DNA of 39,207 bases from Bdellovibrionales bacterium RIFOXYA1_FULL_36_14 (GTDB lineage: Bacteria; Bdellovibrionota; Bacteriovoracia; Bacteriovoracales; Bacteriovoracaceae): contig MEPW01000045.1 in assembly GCA_001769975.1 (NCBI GenBank), positions 12,277 to 51,483 on the forward strand. Direction: 5' to 3'. Made by a program: the position numbers and the translations under genes. Numbering within the stretch: the first letter of the stretch is position 1; every line of letters begins with the position of its first letter. The notes under the pieces are model-generated. The model had not been told where the DNA came from. It did not search any database and saw nothing but the letters and a program-made list of their open reading frames with translations. Of the stretch, positions 1-7,400 are shown one piece after another.

Positions 1-1
1 T

Positions 2-547
2 GCTGATAAAAAAATAAAGGAGTATCTTTTGCCGATCCTAGATTTTATCAAGAAAGGGAGTCTTTTACGTCCTGAGTTGTATTTTAATTTAAGACTTTGG
101 AACCAAGGGGATAAAAACGATGACAATACAGAAGTTTTTAATATAGTTGAAAAATATTTTGATCTTATGATTAAGCGGGAAGTGGATGTTGGTGGAATTA
201 AATCTAAACGTATTTGGAATCGATTATACCTGCATTTTGACTCACGTTTTGAGTGGCCTTCTGAGGAGGGGGTTTGTTTGGGCAGTGTTGGACAATGTAA
301 AGGGCTCATTGATCATATTGGTATTTTGGCGGACGGAACTGTCATACCTTGTTGTTTAGATACGGACGGGGTTATGTCACTTGGAAATTGTTTATATGAA
401 CCTCTTGAAAATATTTTGAGAACTAGTCGAGCTAACCTAATAAAGCAGGGATTTAATCAAGGGATGTTGGTAGAGGGGTTATGTCAGAGGTGTAGTTATA
501 TCAGGCGCTTTTCAAATAAGTTAAAAAAGAGACTTAAAGGCCAGTAA
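2..547 (+). CDS. Radical SAM protein with SPASM domain, 3' part only
   Basis: The reading frame is open to the left edge, so this is the C-terminal part of a longer protein; the TTG at position 29 is in frame but is probably not the true start. The visible part carries a SPASM-type auxiliary iron-sulfur region: GQCKG, then the segment ADGTVIPCCLDTDG (the typical 'G.v.PCC.d..g..lGN' signature), then LCQRC near the end. In the family these cysteines bind one or two extra 4Fe-4S clusters, and the missing N-terminal part would hold the CxxxCxxC radical SAM barrel. SPASM proteins include peptide-modifying enzymes, anaerobic sulfatase maturases and many surface-polysaccharide-associated enzymes of unknown substrate, so no specific substrate can be named. 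Its last 27 bases overlap the 3' end of the convergent mntP gene. Confidence 0.8.
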   Translation, partial: ADKKIKEYLLPILDFIKKGSLLRPELYFNLRLWNQGDKNDDNTEVFNIVEKYFDLMIKREVDVGGIKSKRIWNRLYLHFDSRFEWPSEEGVCLGSVGQCKGLIDHIGILADGTVIPCCLDTDGVMSLGNCLYEPLENILRTSRANLIKQGFNQGMLVEGLCQRCSYIRRFSNKLKKRLKGQ

Positions 548-1081
548 AAAAAGTATTAATGCGGCTACTAAAGTAGATTTTTGTTTTAATCTACTAATGG
601 CCTTATTTCCTAATAGACAACCCAGATAAGAATTCATAATAGTTACAATACCAATAAGTATGAGTGGAAAAACCAGCTTGGTGTGCGCAAGACCTAGGAC
701 TGAGCCTATTAAAAAAGCATCAATGCTGGTAGCAATTGCAAGTGTTGTTAGGCATTTATAACCCTCACATGTGCAGTATTTTATTTGCTCAGTATTTTCT
801 TTTGAAAAATAATCGTAGGATGTTTTTAAGCCAAGTAAAAAAAAGACACTAAAGGTTAAGATACTAGTGTAGCTATCCAAAAAGTTTTTTAGAAAGGTGT
901 TAGAGAAATAGTAACCAATTAGGGGCATGATTGCTTGAAACGTTCCGAAGGCTAGAGAGATTTTTATAAATTTAGGGTAATTATTTTTTTTTAGTTTGAT
1001 GCCACAACTCATAGAGACTGAAAAGGCATCCATGGAAAGTGCGATTGCGATGAGAAATAGGTCAATAAAGTTAAGTCCCAC
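521..1081 (-). CDS. mntP: Manganese efflux pump MntP
   Basis: A 186-residue integral membrane protein with about six hydrophobic helices. The two half-repeats carry the hallmark acidic motifs of the MntP (YebN) family: MDAFSVSMSCG in the first half and SIDAFLIGSVLG in the second. Length matches the family (about 185-190 residues). Known members export Mn(II) from the cytoplasm. The start is GTG, preceded on the minus strand by AAGGATC at good spacing. It lies 23 bases downstream of the RRM gene on the same strand and is probably cotranscribed with it. I saw no clear yybP-ykoY (Mn riboswitch) structure upstream of this pair. The 3' end overlaps the convergent SPASM gene. Confidence 0.88.
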   Translation of the reverse strand: MGLNFIDLFLIAIALSMDAFSVSMSCGIKLKKNNYPKFIKISLAFGTFQAIMPLIGYYFSNTFLKNFLDSYTSILTFSVFFLLGLKTSYDYFSKENTEQIKYCTCEGYKCLTTLAIATSIDAFLIGSVLGLAHTKLVFPLILIGIVTIMNSYLGCLLGNKAISRLKQKSTLVAALILFLLAFKSLF

Positions 1082-1104
1082 AAAAAGATCCTTAATTTGA
1101 GAGG

Positions 1105-1539
1105 TTACTTTTGTTTCAGGTATTCAAAGAGTTTATGTAGATTACCGGTTTTTTTCTTTCTTTTAACTGGTGCTTTCTTCGGTGCAACTGGTTTGATTTC
1201 TTTCTTGGGTAGAGGTGCTTTTTCAGTAAAACGATCATTTGCCTCACTGACTTTTAAAGTTCTTCCATCAACAATTTTTCCATTGAGTGCTTTAATGGCC
1301 AAAAGAGCCTCAGAAGTTCGGTACATGCGGACAAAAGCATAGCCTAACTTCTTCTCGCTATCAGGATCAATCATAATTTCAATGGATTTAACTTTGCCAA
1401 ATTTGGAAAAAAGAAACTTGATCCCTTCTTCGTCTCGTCTATAGTTTAGATTTCCAATGTAGACGGTTTTGCCTGTATCTTTACTCTTTTCAATGGTTTT
1501 GACTGTTTTTTTTACTTTTTTGTCTTTTTTCTTTTCCAT
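1105..1539 (-). CDS. RRM-type RNA-binding protein with basic tails
   Basis: A 144-residue protein with a single RNA recognition motif. RNP2 (VYIGNL) is at residues 26-31 and RNP1 (KLGYAFVRM) at about 64-72. The domain is flanked by Lys-rich, probably disordered tails: an N-terminal stretch rich in KK and KT, and a C-terminal stretch with repeated KK/APKK/KRKKK. Bacterial RRM proteins of this kind (Rbp-like in cyanobacteria and delta-type bacteria) bind single-stranded RNA, are often cold- or stress-responsive, and act in the cytoplasm; targets here are unknown. The ATG is preceded by AGGA only 4-5 bases away, and that Shine-Dalgarno lies in the arm of an inverted repeat (see 1545-1564). mntP follows 23 bases downstream. 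Confidence 0.88.
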   Translation of the reverse strand: MEKKKDKKVKKTVKTIEKSKDTGKTVYIGNLNYRRDEEGIKFLFSKFGKVKSIEIMIDPDSEKKLGYAFVRMYRTSEALLAIKALNGKIVDGRTLKVSEANDRFTEKAPLPKKEIKPVAPKKAPVKRKKKTGNLHKLFEYLKQK

Positions 1540-1544
1540 AATAT

Positions 1545-1564
1545 CCTATTAATTTAATAATAGG
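1545..1564 (-). promoter_or_regulatory. Inverted repeat covering the RRM gene Shine-Dalgarno
   Basis: Perfect 7-base arms CCTATTA and TAATAGG separated by six bases. Read on the minus strand, the second arm contains the AGG of the Shine-Dalgarno and ends five bases before the ATG of the RRM gene. If the mRNA folds, the ribosome binding site is paired. The stem is short (two G-C and five A-U pairs), so it would melt easily. It could be a weak RNA switch, a protein-binding site, or chance. Confidence 0.4.
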
Positions 1565-1673
1565 TGAAACTAACATGATCGATTTTATTCGTCTATCTTG
1601 AAAACTAGGTCATATAAGGAGTATAGTGTGGTGTCTGATTGCTCATGCTCTTACTCTTAAACACGGGACGTTT

Positions 1674-2129
1674 ATGATTTACGATCATCTGGATAACTTA
1701 AATAAGCATTTACCAAGTCTAGTATCTCAGAAAATCTTATCTTTTTTAAAAACTCCGCCAATAGAAGATAAAAAATTTCATATAGAGGATGATAACATTT
1801 TGGCGATTACATCCACCTATCTCCCTCGTCTTTTTACAGATGGACTTTATGAATCTCATTTTAAATATATTGATTTGCAAATTATGATTAGTGGTGAGGA
1901 ACTTGTTTACTATCATCCTATTAATAAATTGATTAAAGAAAAAGAAGACCGGGTCAAAGATATTATATTTTACAAAAAAACTGATCAGGGGGTTTTCTTT
2001 CCCATTACCAATAAAATGTTTACGCTCTTATACCCTCAAGATGGACACCTTCCAACTGTTGGATATAATCTGGACAAAAAGCTGCGCAAAGTTGTTTTCA
2101 AAATTAATAATAGTTGGATTCACCCTTAA
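1674..2129 (+). CDS. YhcH/YjgK/YiaL (DUF386) family protein
   Basis: 151 residues from the ATG at 1674. The frame opens at a GTG at 1626, but family members start with a motif like M-I-x-D-H-L-x-N-L, exactly as here (MIYDHLDNLNKHLPSL), so 1674 is chosen; a weak GGGA lies just upstream. Conserved family positions include the LYESH.KYIDLQ segment (residues ~60-70), the usual GxE-like segment MISGEE, and the late PQDGHLP motif that contributes metal-coordinating residues in the cupin-like fold. E. coli relatives (EbgC, YhcH, YiaL) are linked to sugar metabolism (sialic acid, galactosides), probably as epimerases or sugar-binding proteins. The RlmN-like gene starts in the same frame immediately after its stop codon. 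Confidence 0.8.
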   Translation: MIYDHLDNLNKHLPSLVSQKILSFLKTPPIEDKKFHIEDDNILAITSTYLPRLFTDGLYESHFKYIDLQIMISGEELVYYHPINKLIKEKEDRVKDIIFYKKTDQGVFFPITNKMFTLLYPQDGHLPTVGYNLDKKLRKVVFKINNSWIHP

Positions 2130-2135
2130 TTGATT

Positions 2136-2984
2136 ATGTCTAGCCTGGAAAAAGTACAGCACTCCATTGATGGTACGATGAAGATGCTTTATAGGCTTTC
2201 TGATGGCCACTGTGTTGAAACCGTGGCGTTACCCTTCCGAAAAAAATATACGCTTTGTTTATCGTCTCAGGTGGGATGTCGTTTTAATTGTGCTTTTTGT
2301 TTAACCGGCAAACAGCAGTTTCAAAGAAGTTTAACTTCCACGGAAATAATTGATCAGTATCTACGTGCTTGGCATTATCTATTGGAACATAAAAAAACTA
2401 TTGCGACGGCAAATATCGTTTTTATGGGTCAAGGTGAGCCGCTTGATAATTTTGAAGCAATTAAAGAAGGTATCATATATTTTATGCAGACCGATGGAAT
2501 CAAACTTGGTCCGAGACAAATAACGGTATCTACCGCAGGATATCTTCCTGGTATAAAACGCTTTTTGGAACTACCTCCGATTAATTTGGCAATTTCTCTT
2601 CATAGCGCCATTAACGAAAAAAGAAGCCAAATAATGCCTATTAATAAAAAATATCCGATTGGTGATATTATTGACGTGGTAAAAAATTTTCCGCTGGCAA
2701 AGAAACAGTATTTGGCTTTTGAGTATTTGCTGATAAAAAATTTTAATGATCAAATGGATGATGCCAATCATTTATTTACGCTTATAAGAGAACTTAAGTC
2801 GATTGTTAATATTATTCCATTTAACCCTTATAAAGGAACAGAATTTATAAGACCAACCCAAACAGAAGTGGAACAATTTAAACAACTGTTGGTCAGGTTA
2901 AGACTTCGAACGATGATAAGAGCAAGTCGAGGCCATGATATTATGGCAGCTTGTGGTCAGCTAAGATCTCCCAGTCATCAATGA
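2136..2984 (+). CDS. rlmN: RlmN-family radical SAM rRNA/tRNA methyltransferase, lacking the N-terminal domain
   Basis: 282 residues. The radical SAM cluster motif CRFNCAFC is at residues 48-55. The family's two mechanistic cysteines appear present: C41 in TLCLSSQVGC and the methyl-carrying C273 in AACGQL. The MGQGEPL and STAG segments match the SAM-binding core. Characterised RlmN (about 350-385 residues) methylates C2 of A2503 in 23S rRNA and A37 of some tRNAs. This protein begins where E. coli RlmN is at about residue 90, so the N-terminal accessory domain that contacts RNA is missing. Because it follows the upstream stop codon directly and in frame, the start could be TTG at 2130 or ATG at 2136; neither has a strong Shine-Dalgarno, suggesting coupling to the YhcH gene. 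It may be a second, divergent RlmN-like paralogue. Its last 44 bases overlap gss. Confidence 0.82.
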   Translation: MSSLEKVQHSIDGTMKMLYRLSDGHCVETVALPFRKKYTLCLSSQVGCRFNCAFCLTGKQQFQRSLTSTEIIDQYLRAWHYLLEHKKTIATANIVFMGQGEPLDNFEAIKEGIIYFMQTDGIKLGPRQITVSTAGYLPGIKRFLELPPINLAISLHSAINEKRSQIMPINKKYPIGDIIDVVKNFPLAKKQYLAFEYLLIKNFNDQMDDANHLFTLIRELKSIVNIIPFNPYKGTEFIRPTQTEVEQFKQLLVRLRLRTMIRASRGHDIMAACGQLRSPSHQ

Positions 2985-4857
2985 TTCTAAGAGCAAGAAT
3001 GTCACTGGCGCTGGTTAAGATTAGGGAAGGATCTGTTCTGGCACAAGATCCTGCGTAGTGATGGAACACTATAAAGGTGCTAATTTGGATGTTTTTATCA
3101 TCTACTTTGGGTAGCGAAAAATATTCCTGAAAAATATAATTTTTCTTATCAAATTGCCCGTCAGTGTTGAATAAAATATCACCATCTTTTTTAACGATTT
3201 TAATATTTTCTCCACATCTTCCTGAAATTGGTTTAATGACGTAGCTATCTTTAAATAGATCTTCATTAAAATCAAAGCTACTTTTTAGAAGGTTGGGATG
3301 ATCAGGATAGAGTTCAGTGAGTATGGGTAATACCGCTTTGTTGCTGGGAATAATTGTCCAGAAAGGCTCGAATATTTGAATTTTTTCATGTAGAAGAATA
3401 TCAAAAAGTTTCGGAGAGTGAAGTGGAGTTCTTCTTTGCTCAAGAAAATTATCAAGATTTTCACAATCTTCGATATTTGCATTTCGCAATTGTTCAAGCA
3501 CAGTTTCCCAGGCCCACGTTTTCCAGATTATTTTAACTTTAGTGCCATCAGCATCCACTATGTTGCCATTTTTATCAAAAGAGAAGGCATCAACACCGCA
3601 AATTGCTTTGCAGGTAAAACCGGCTAGTTCAATACATTCTTTCATAAAAAGGGTATGATAGGTTTCTTCGGGGTTATCGTCATACAGTAAATGGACTATG
3701 TGACTACCATCTACTCTTTTCCAAGCGGCAACCAGGTCAGGTTGTAATCTTTCTCCTGTGCCATTTCCAATATCGCAACCAAAGTGATCGGCCCATTTCA
3801 GTTGAACTTTACCGCATTCCATGTAGCAAGATGCTGAATCAGCGTTATATTCATAAACTTTAAGACCCTGATTGGACATCGTAAAATCAAGTCTACCAGT
3901 AATCATTTGATTGTATTGGCTACTCCATGATTTTTGCAGTTTGGGCCAAATAATTGGTGGAATTGAAAAATGCGAAAGTAAATCAGGATTACTCATAATA
4001 TGGTCAGTCGTTCGAAGAAACATCATGTGTAATTCATTGCTGACCCGCTTAAGTTCCTGTTCTGCCGATTTTGATATACATAAAAATTTATACTGATCTT
4101 CGTCTGAGCTAGTTAATTTATGTCCATTCATCACTTTGACATAAACATTTTCATCTTCATTGGCGACGTTTAACCATGAGTGAGACGATTGATTATTTTC
4201 AGGAATTCTTCTTAATATTATGTTTAACAACGTGGGATTAATACTTGAGGGTTTTTCGCTATAGGAGGCATCTTGGGTCTGAATTACCCAACCAAGTATT
4301 TTGGCTTTTTCACATTCACATTTTATCCAATAACCACCATCTTGATCAATAACTGCTTTTAATTCTCTGGAATAATTTTGATTTTCAACCCAGATGGTAT
4401 CATCTACATTTTGTTCAATAATTCTAATTTTATCATCAAGTACTTCAGTGACAATGGCCACGTGACCAGTAACTTCGAATTGTCCTCCTTCGTCCCAAAT
4501 AAGTAAACAGCCAGGCTCAGGATGCCTTTGGGAGCCATTTTTAAATGAGTGTAGAGGTAATGTGTCCGAAGTTTTGGTATGGGGATTTTTAATATCTTTT
4601 AGTTTGAAAATATCATAGGCCATAGGCACATCTTCAAAAGTGTAACCAGTGTTAAGATACATCCATCTTCTAGCTAACTCCACACATTGCCATTTGAATC
4701 CCATCCAGATGTTATCAAAATAACTTCTAAAGGAATCACGATCAGATTTTATTGATTTTTTTATACTATCATAATTTGATGAATATACCTTGAGGCCTTT
4801 AGGGCCAATACCAAGAAGTGTGTCAAAAGGGGCTTTAGTTGGTTTTTTTGTATTCAT
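2941..4857 (-). CDS. gss: Bifunctional glutathionylspermidine synthetase/amidase
   Basis: 638 residues, aligning end to end with E. coli Gss (619). The N-terminal CHAP amidase domain (residues ~1-200) has the catalytic Cys in WQCVELARR (C58), His in TGHVAI (H132) and the Glu of IEQN (E148), corresponding to Cys59/His131/Glu147 of E. coli. The C-terminal ATP-grasp synthetase domain shows MITGRLDF, YEYNADSASC, VWKTWAWET-like KTWAWET and PISGRCGENI. The enzyme joins glutathione to spermidine and hydrolyses the product, a cytoplasmic thiol-polyamine cycle tied to redox protection. There is no obvious Shine-Dalgarno before the ATG. A possible promoter lies at 4883-4911. It is 94 bases downstream of znuB on the same strand. 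The 3' end overlaps the convergent rlmN-like gene by 44 bases. Confidence 0.93.
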   Translation of the reverse strand: MNTKKPTKAPFDTLLGIGPKGLKVYSSNYDSIKKSIKSDRDSFRSYFDNIWMGFKWQCVELARRWMYLNTGYTFEDVPMAYDIFKLKDIKNPHTKTSDTLPLHSFKNGSQRHPEPGCLLIWDEGGQFEVTGHVAIVTEVLDDKIRIIEQNVDDTIWVENQNYSRELKAVIDQDGGYWIKCECEKAKILGWVIQTQDASYSEKPSSINPTLLNIILRRIPENNQSSHSWLNVANEDENVYVKVMNGHKLTSSDEDQYKFLCISKSAEQELKRVSNELHMMFLRTTDHIMSNPDLLSHFSIPPIIWPKLQKSWSSQYNQMITGRLDFTMSNQGLKVYEYNADSASCYMECGKVQLKWADHFGCDIGNGTGERLQPDLVAAWKRVDGSHIVHLLYDDNPEETYHTLFMKECIELAGFTCKAICGVDAFSFDKNGNIVDADGTKVKIIWKTWAWETVLEQLRNANIEDCENLDNFLEQRRTPLHSPKLFDILLHEKIQIFEPFWTIIPSNKAVLPILTELYPDHPNLLKSSFDFNEDLFKDSYVIKPISGRCGENIKIVKKDGDILFNTDGQFDKKNYIFQEYFSLPKVDDKNIQISTFIVFHHYAGSCARTDPSLILTSASDILALRIIDDWEILADHKLP

Positions 4858-4882
4858 TTATGTAAGTGAAAAAATTTATCAA

Positions 4883-4911
4883 AATTTACCAGTAATTATG
4901 CTTTTTTACAA
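4883..4911 (-). promoter_or_regulatory. Candidate promoter for gss
   Basis: On the minus strand TTGTAA (-35, four of six) is followed after 17 bases by TAAATT (-10, four of six), about 25 bases upstream of the gss ATG. Both boxes are imperfect in an AT-rich region, so this is only a candidate. Confidence 0.3.
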
Positions 4912-4951
4912 CTTGGTTAATCTTCTGGTTGAGTAAATTATCATTTCTATA

Positions 4952-5794
4952 CTATAGAATTTTTTTTCTAAAAGATATAACAGCAATAAAATAAATCATA
5001 CTACTTAAAATAATAATAACTGGACCGGAAGGCGCATTAATTTGATAACTTATAGAAAGTCCTGCAATTATGGTAAATAGTGAAATAATAATGGAATAAA
5101 TAATCATGCTTTTAATATTTTTGGATATGACGCTAGCAATTCCGGAAGGAATCGTAAGCATGGCAACAATCATTACAATACCCACCACATTAATCAGCAT
5201 GACTACCGTTATTGCAATGAGTATTAGTAAGAGCAGGTAGTAAAATCTGGTATTGATTCCTCGAAGCCTCGCAAATTCCTCATCAAAACAAATGGAAACA
5301 AATTTATTAAAAAATAAAATGGTGGTGGTTAAAACTAATACATCAAGTACCACAACCGTTATCAGATCTTCATATCCCACCATCAAAATGCTGCCAAAGA
5401 GATAACTCATTGGATCGGTGTAACCGGGGGTGTAATAAATGAGAATTAAGCCAAGGGCCATGCCAAATGCCCATAAGGCCCCAATTAAAGTATCTTCGCG
5501 TTCTTTGTAGTAGATAGTGAAAATACCGATGAGTAAAGCTGAAACTACTGCCATTAAAATCGCTCCGATTTGAGGAGTCATCCAAGTCACTTGATGAACT
5601 TGATTTAAATACATTCCAAGACCAATTCCGCCCAGGATGCAGTGGGAAATAGCACCGGCAATAAAGCTAACTCTTTTTATTACGACAAAGGTTCCCATGG
5701 TGCCAAAAGCCAAGGAAGCAAAAATTCCAATCAAGGTGGCATACATAAGAAAAGTCATATCAGGATTAAATATATCAACAAAATATTGGATCAT
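4952..5794 (-). CDS. znuB: Zinc ABC transporter permease ZnuB
   Basis: 280 residues with about eight to nine hydrophobic helices. ABC-3 family signatures are clear: the GTFVVIKRVSFIAGAISH segment after the first helix (family 'G.fvVlRrlSfigdaisHa'), and the LRGINTRFYYLLLL segment preceding the VVG.....L.IPS region. Such permeases form the inner-membrane channel for Zn(II) or Mn(II). The start codon overlaps the znuC stop (ATGA), so it is translationally coupled in the order znuA-znuC-znuB. Metal assignment to zinc rests on the neighbouring ZnuA (three-His site) and the Cys-rich regulator; Mn cannot be fully excluded. An odd 15-base palindrome (4945-4959) spans the stop codon. Confidence 0.9.
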   Translation of the reverse strand: MIQYFVDIFNPDMTFLMYATLIGIFASLAFGTMGTFVVIKRVSFIAGAISHCILGGIGLGMYLNQVHQVTWMTPQIGAILMAVVSALLIGIFTIYYKEREDTLIGALWAFGMALGLILIYYTPGYTDPMSYLFGSILMVGYEDLITVVVLDVLVLTTTILFFNKFVSICFDEEFARLRGINTRFYYLLLLILIAITVVMLINVVGIVMIVAMLTIPSGIASVISKNIKSMIIYSIIISLFTIIAGLSISYQINAPSGPVIIILSSMIYFIAVISFRKKIL

Positions 5795-6537
5795 TTGCTT
5801 TTTACCTCATGGTCATGGGCCACATACTGATATTTTTTGGAAATAATATCTTGAAAATTTTTTTCATTTATTTCATGTGGATAGTGGATATGGGAATCCT
5901 TGTTAATACATATAACATAATCAACCAAGGAGGATACGAATTGGTATTCGTGAGAGACCATAACGATACTCATTTCGGCATTGAGATTCTTTAAAAGCTC
6001 TAAGAGAATTTGTTCATGATGAGTATCTATGCCGGCACTTGGTTCGTCGAGAATTAAAATTTTCGGGTGGCAAGTGAGCGCTCTAGCAATTAAAACTCTT
6101 TGTTTTTGTCCACCTGATAATGAAGAGAAAAAAGCATTTTGATATTCGAGCACATTCATTTTGATCATAGCTTTTTTAGCATTTTCATGATCTTTTTTAG
6201 TGTATAGGCCAATAAAGCGGTGACCAAGGCATCCCATCAAAACCACTTCCTCCACCGTAATTGGAATCTGAGGGTCAAAAACTAGTTGTTGTGGAAGATA
6301 AGCAATTTTGTGCGGATTCTTGCCTGGCATTGCTCCAAATATTTTTACGCTTCCTGACTGGGGTGACAAAAGACCAAGTAAAATTTTAACTAAGGTAGTT
6401 TTGCCTCCGCCATTAGGACCGATAATGCCAACAAAATCATTTTCTGAAATACTAAATGAAACTTGCTCAAGAACATTCATATGTCCACGTTCATAAGCAA
6501 AATTTAGTTTATCAACTTCTATAATATTTTTTTTCAT
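5791..6537 (-). CDS. znuC: Zinc ABC transporter ATP-binding protein ZnuC
   Basis: 248 residues with all ABC ATPase motifs: Walker A GPNGGGKTT (residues 40-48), Q-loop LPQQ, signature LSGGQKQR (140-147), Walker B ILILDEP (160-166), and the switch His in MVSHEYQ. It energises metal import through ZnuB. The family's common 'KkIGYvPQ' segment appears as HKIAYLPQQ, typical of the Zn/Mn branch of ABC ATPases. It sits four bases after znuA and overlaps znuB by four bases. The protein ends in a short His/Lys-containing tail (AHDHEVKSK). Confidence 0.92.
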   Translation of the reverse strand: MKKNIIEVDKLNFAYERGHMNVLEQVSFSISENDFVGIIGPNGGGKTTLVKILLGLLSPQSGSVKIFGAMPGKNPHKIAYLPQQLVFDPQIPITVEEVVLMGCLGHRFIGLYTKKDHENAKKAMIKMNVLEYQNAFFSSLSGGQKQRVLIARALTCHPKILILDEPSAGIDTHHEQILLELLKNLNAEMSIVMVSHEYQFVSSLVDYVICINKDSHIHYPHEINEKNFQDIISKKYQYVAHDHEVKSK

Positions 6538-6541
6538 TGGT

Positions 6542-7399
6542 TTATTCGTAAGCCTTTTTAATGGCAGCAGCCATGTTCAGATAATTTTTTAATATGTTTT
6601 TTTCCAGAGGGTTGATGGAAATAACTTCACCGTTAATCCCTCCTGCAATCGTTTGGGCGGCTTTGATCGAAAATTGTGGTGAAACAAAAATGACTTTTGT
6701 TTTTTCTACTTTAGCTTGCTTGATAATATTAACAATATGTCTGGGCGAAGGGGATTTGCCTTCGAGTTCGATGGATTCTTGCAATAAATTAAACTCATCC
6801 AAAAAATATCCAAAAGCAGGATGGAAAACAAAAACTTTTTTTCCTTTAAGCGGGGCTAATAATTGATGAGACTGATTAACAGCTTTACTTAGCTCATTTA
6901 AAAATTCTTTTAAATGAGCTTGGTATTTCGACTGATTACCAGGATCATGCTTTGAAAGAGTGGAAGAAATTATTTGGGCCATATTTTTTATAGCATCTTT
7001 TGATAACCAAATATGAGGATCAAGTTCGTTGTCATGATGTAGGTGATTGCTTTGTTGCTCATGCATTTGATCTGATTCCACCTTTCTTTTAGTGAAGTTT
7101 TGATCCAGCATAACAATAGTTAGTTTTTTTTGATTTTTTATTTTAGTTAAAATTATCGATTCAAATTGAGCCCCAACTGCAAAATAAAATTGGGCGCTGC
7201 CAAGGTTTTTAATTTGTTCAGGCGATGGTGTATAGGTGTGGGGATCTTTGCCCTGACCGATAAGGGTGGTTGTTTTCACAAGATCTTTGCCGATTTCTTC
7301 CACTACGAAAGTAATCGGTTCAATGCTGGTAATAACGTTGATCTGGGCGTAGGTGTTATAGATTAAAAAAAAGTTAATTAGGCATAAAATTACTTTCAT
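6542..7399 (-). CDS. znuA: Periplasmic zinc-binding protein ZnuA
   Basis: 285 residues from the ATG at 7399, chosen because it gives a signal peptide (MKVILCLINFFLIYNTYA, cleavage likely after A18) and is preceded by AGGA at good spacing; the longer in-frame start at 7447 would place an unlikely 16 residues before it. Cluster A-I solute-binding features: His54 in GKDPHTYTPSP, a short His-rich loop (HEQQSNHLHH) before His129 in DPHIW, and His193 in VFHPAFGY. The fourth position, usually Asp in 'LDPL', is Asn263 (SINPLEKN). Three His ligands fit zinc. It starts one base after the stop codon of the regulator gene; its Shine-Dalgarno lies in the regulator's last codons, so the two genes are coupled. 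Confidence 0.9.
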   Translation of the reverse strand: MKVILCLINFFLIYNTYAQINVITSIEPITFVVEEIGKDLVKTTTLIGQGKDPHTYTPSPEQIKNLGSAQFYFAVGAQFESIILTKIKNQKKLTIVMLDQNFTKRKVESDQMHEQQSNHLHHDNELDPHIWLSKDAIKNMAQIISSTLSKHDPGNQSKYQAHLKEFLNELSKAVNQSHQLLAPLKGKKVFVFHPAFGYFLDEFNLLQESIELEGKSPSPRHIVNIIKQAKVEKTKVIFVSPQFSIKAAQTIAGGINGEVISINPLEKNILKNYLNMAAAIKKAYE

Positions 7400-7400
7400 G

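Noticed and set aside
1097-1342. 81-codon plus-strand ORF opposite the RRM gene
   Set aside because: Shadow of the real minus-strand gene; no Shine-Dalgarno and no family resemblance.
1540-1625. Search for a manganese riboswitch (yybP-ykoY) before the RRM-mntP pair
   Set aside because: Only the short inverted repeat was visible; the characteristic paired elements of that riboswitch were not recognised.
1626-1673. N-terminal extension of the YhcH-family gene from the GTG at 1626
   Set aside because: Family members begin at the MIYDHL-like motif, and no ribosome binding site precedes the GTG at good spacing.
4945-4959. 15-base palindrome TTCTATA-C-TATAGAA followed by eight T, at the end of znuB
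   Set aside because: It looks like a plus-strand terminator, but no plus-strand gene is read toward it; the one-base centre cannot form a tight RNA hairpin, and 7-base AT-rich arms are expected by chance.
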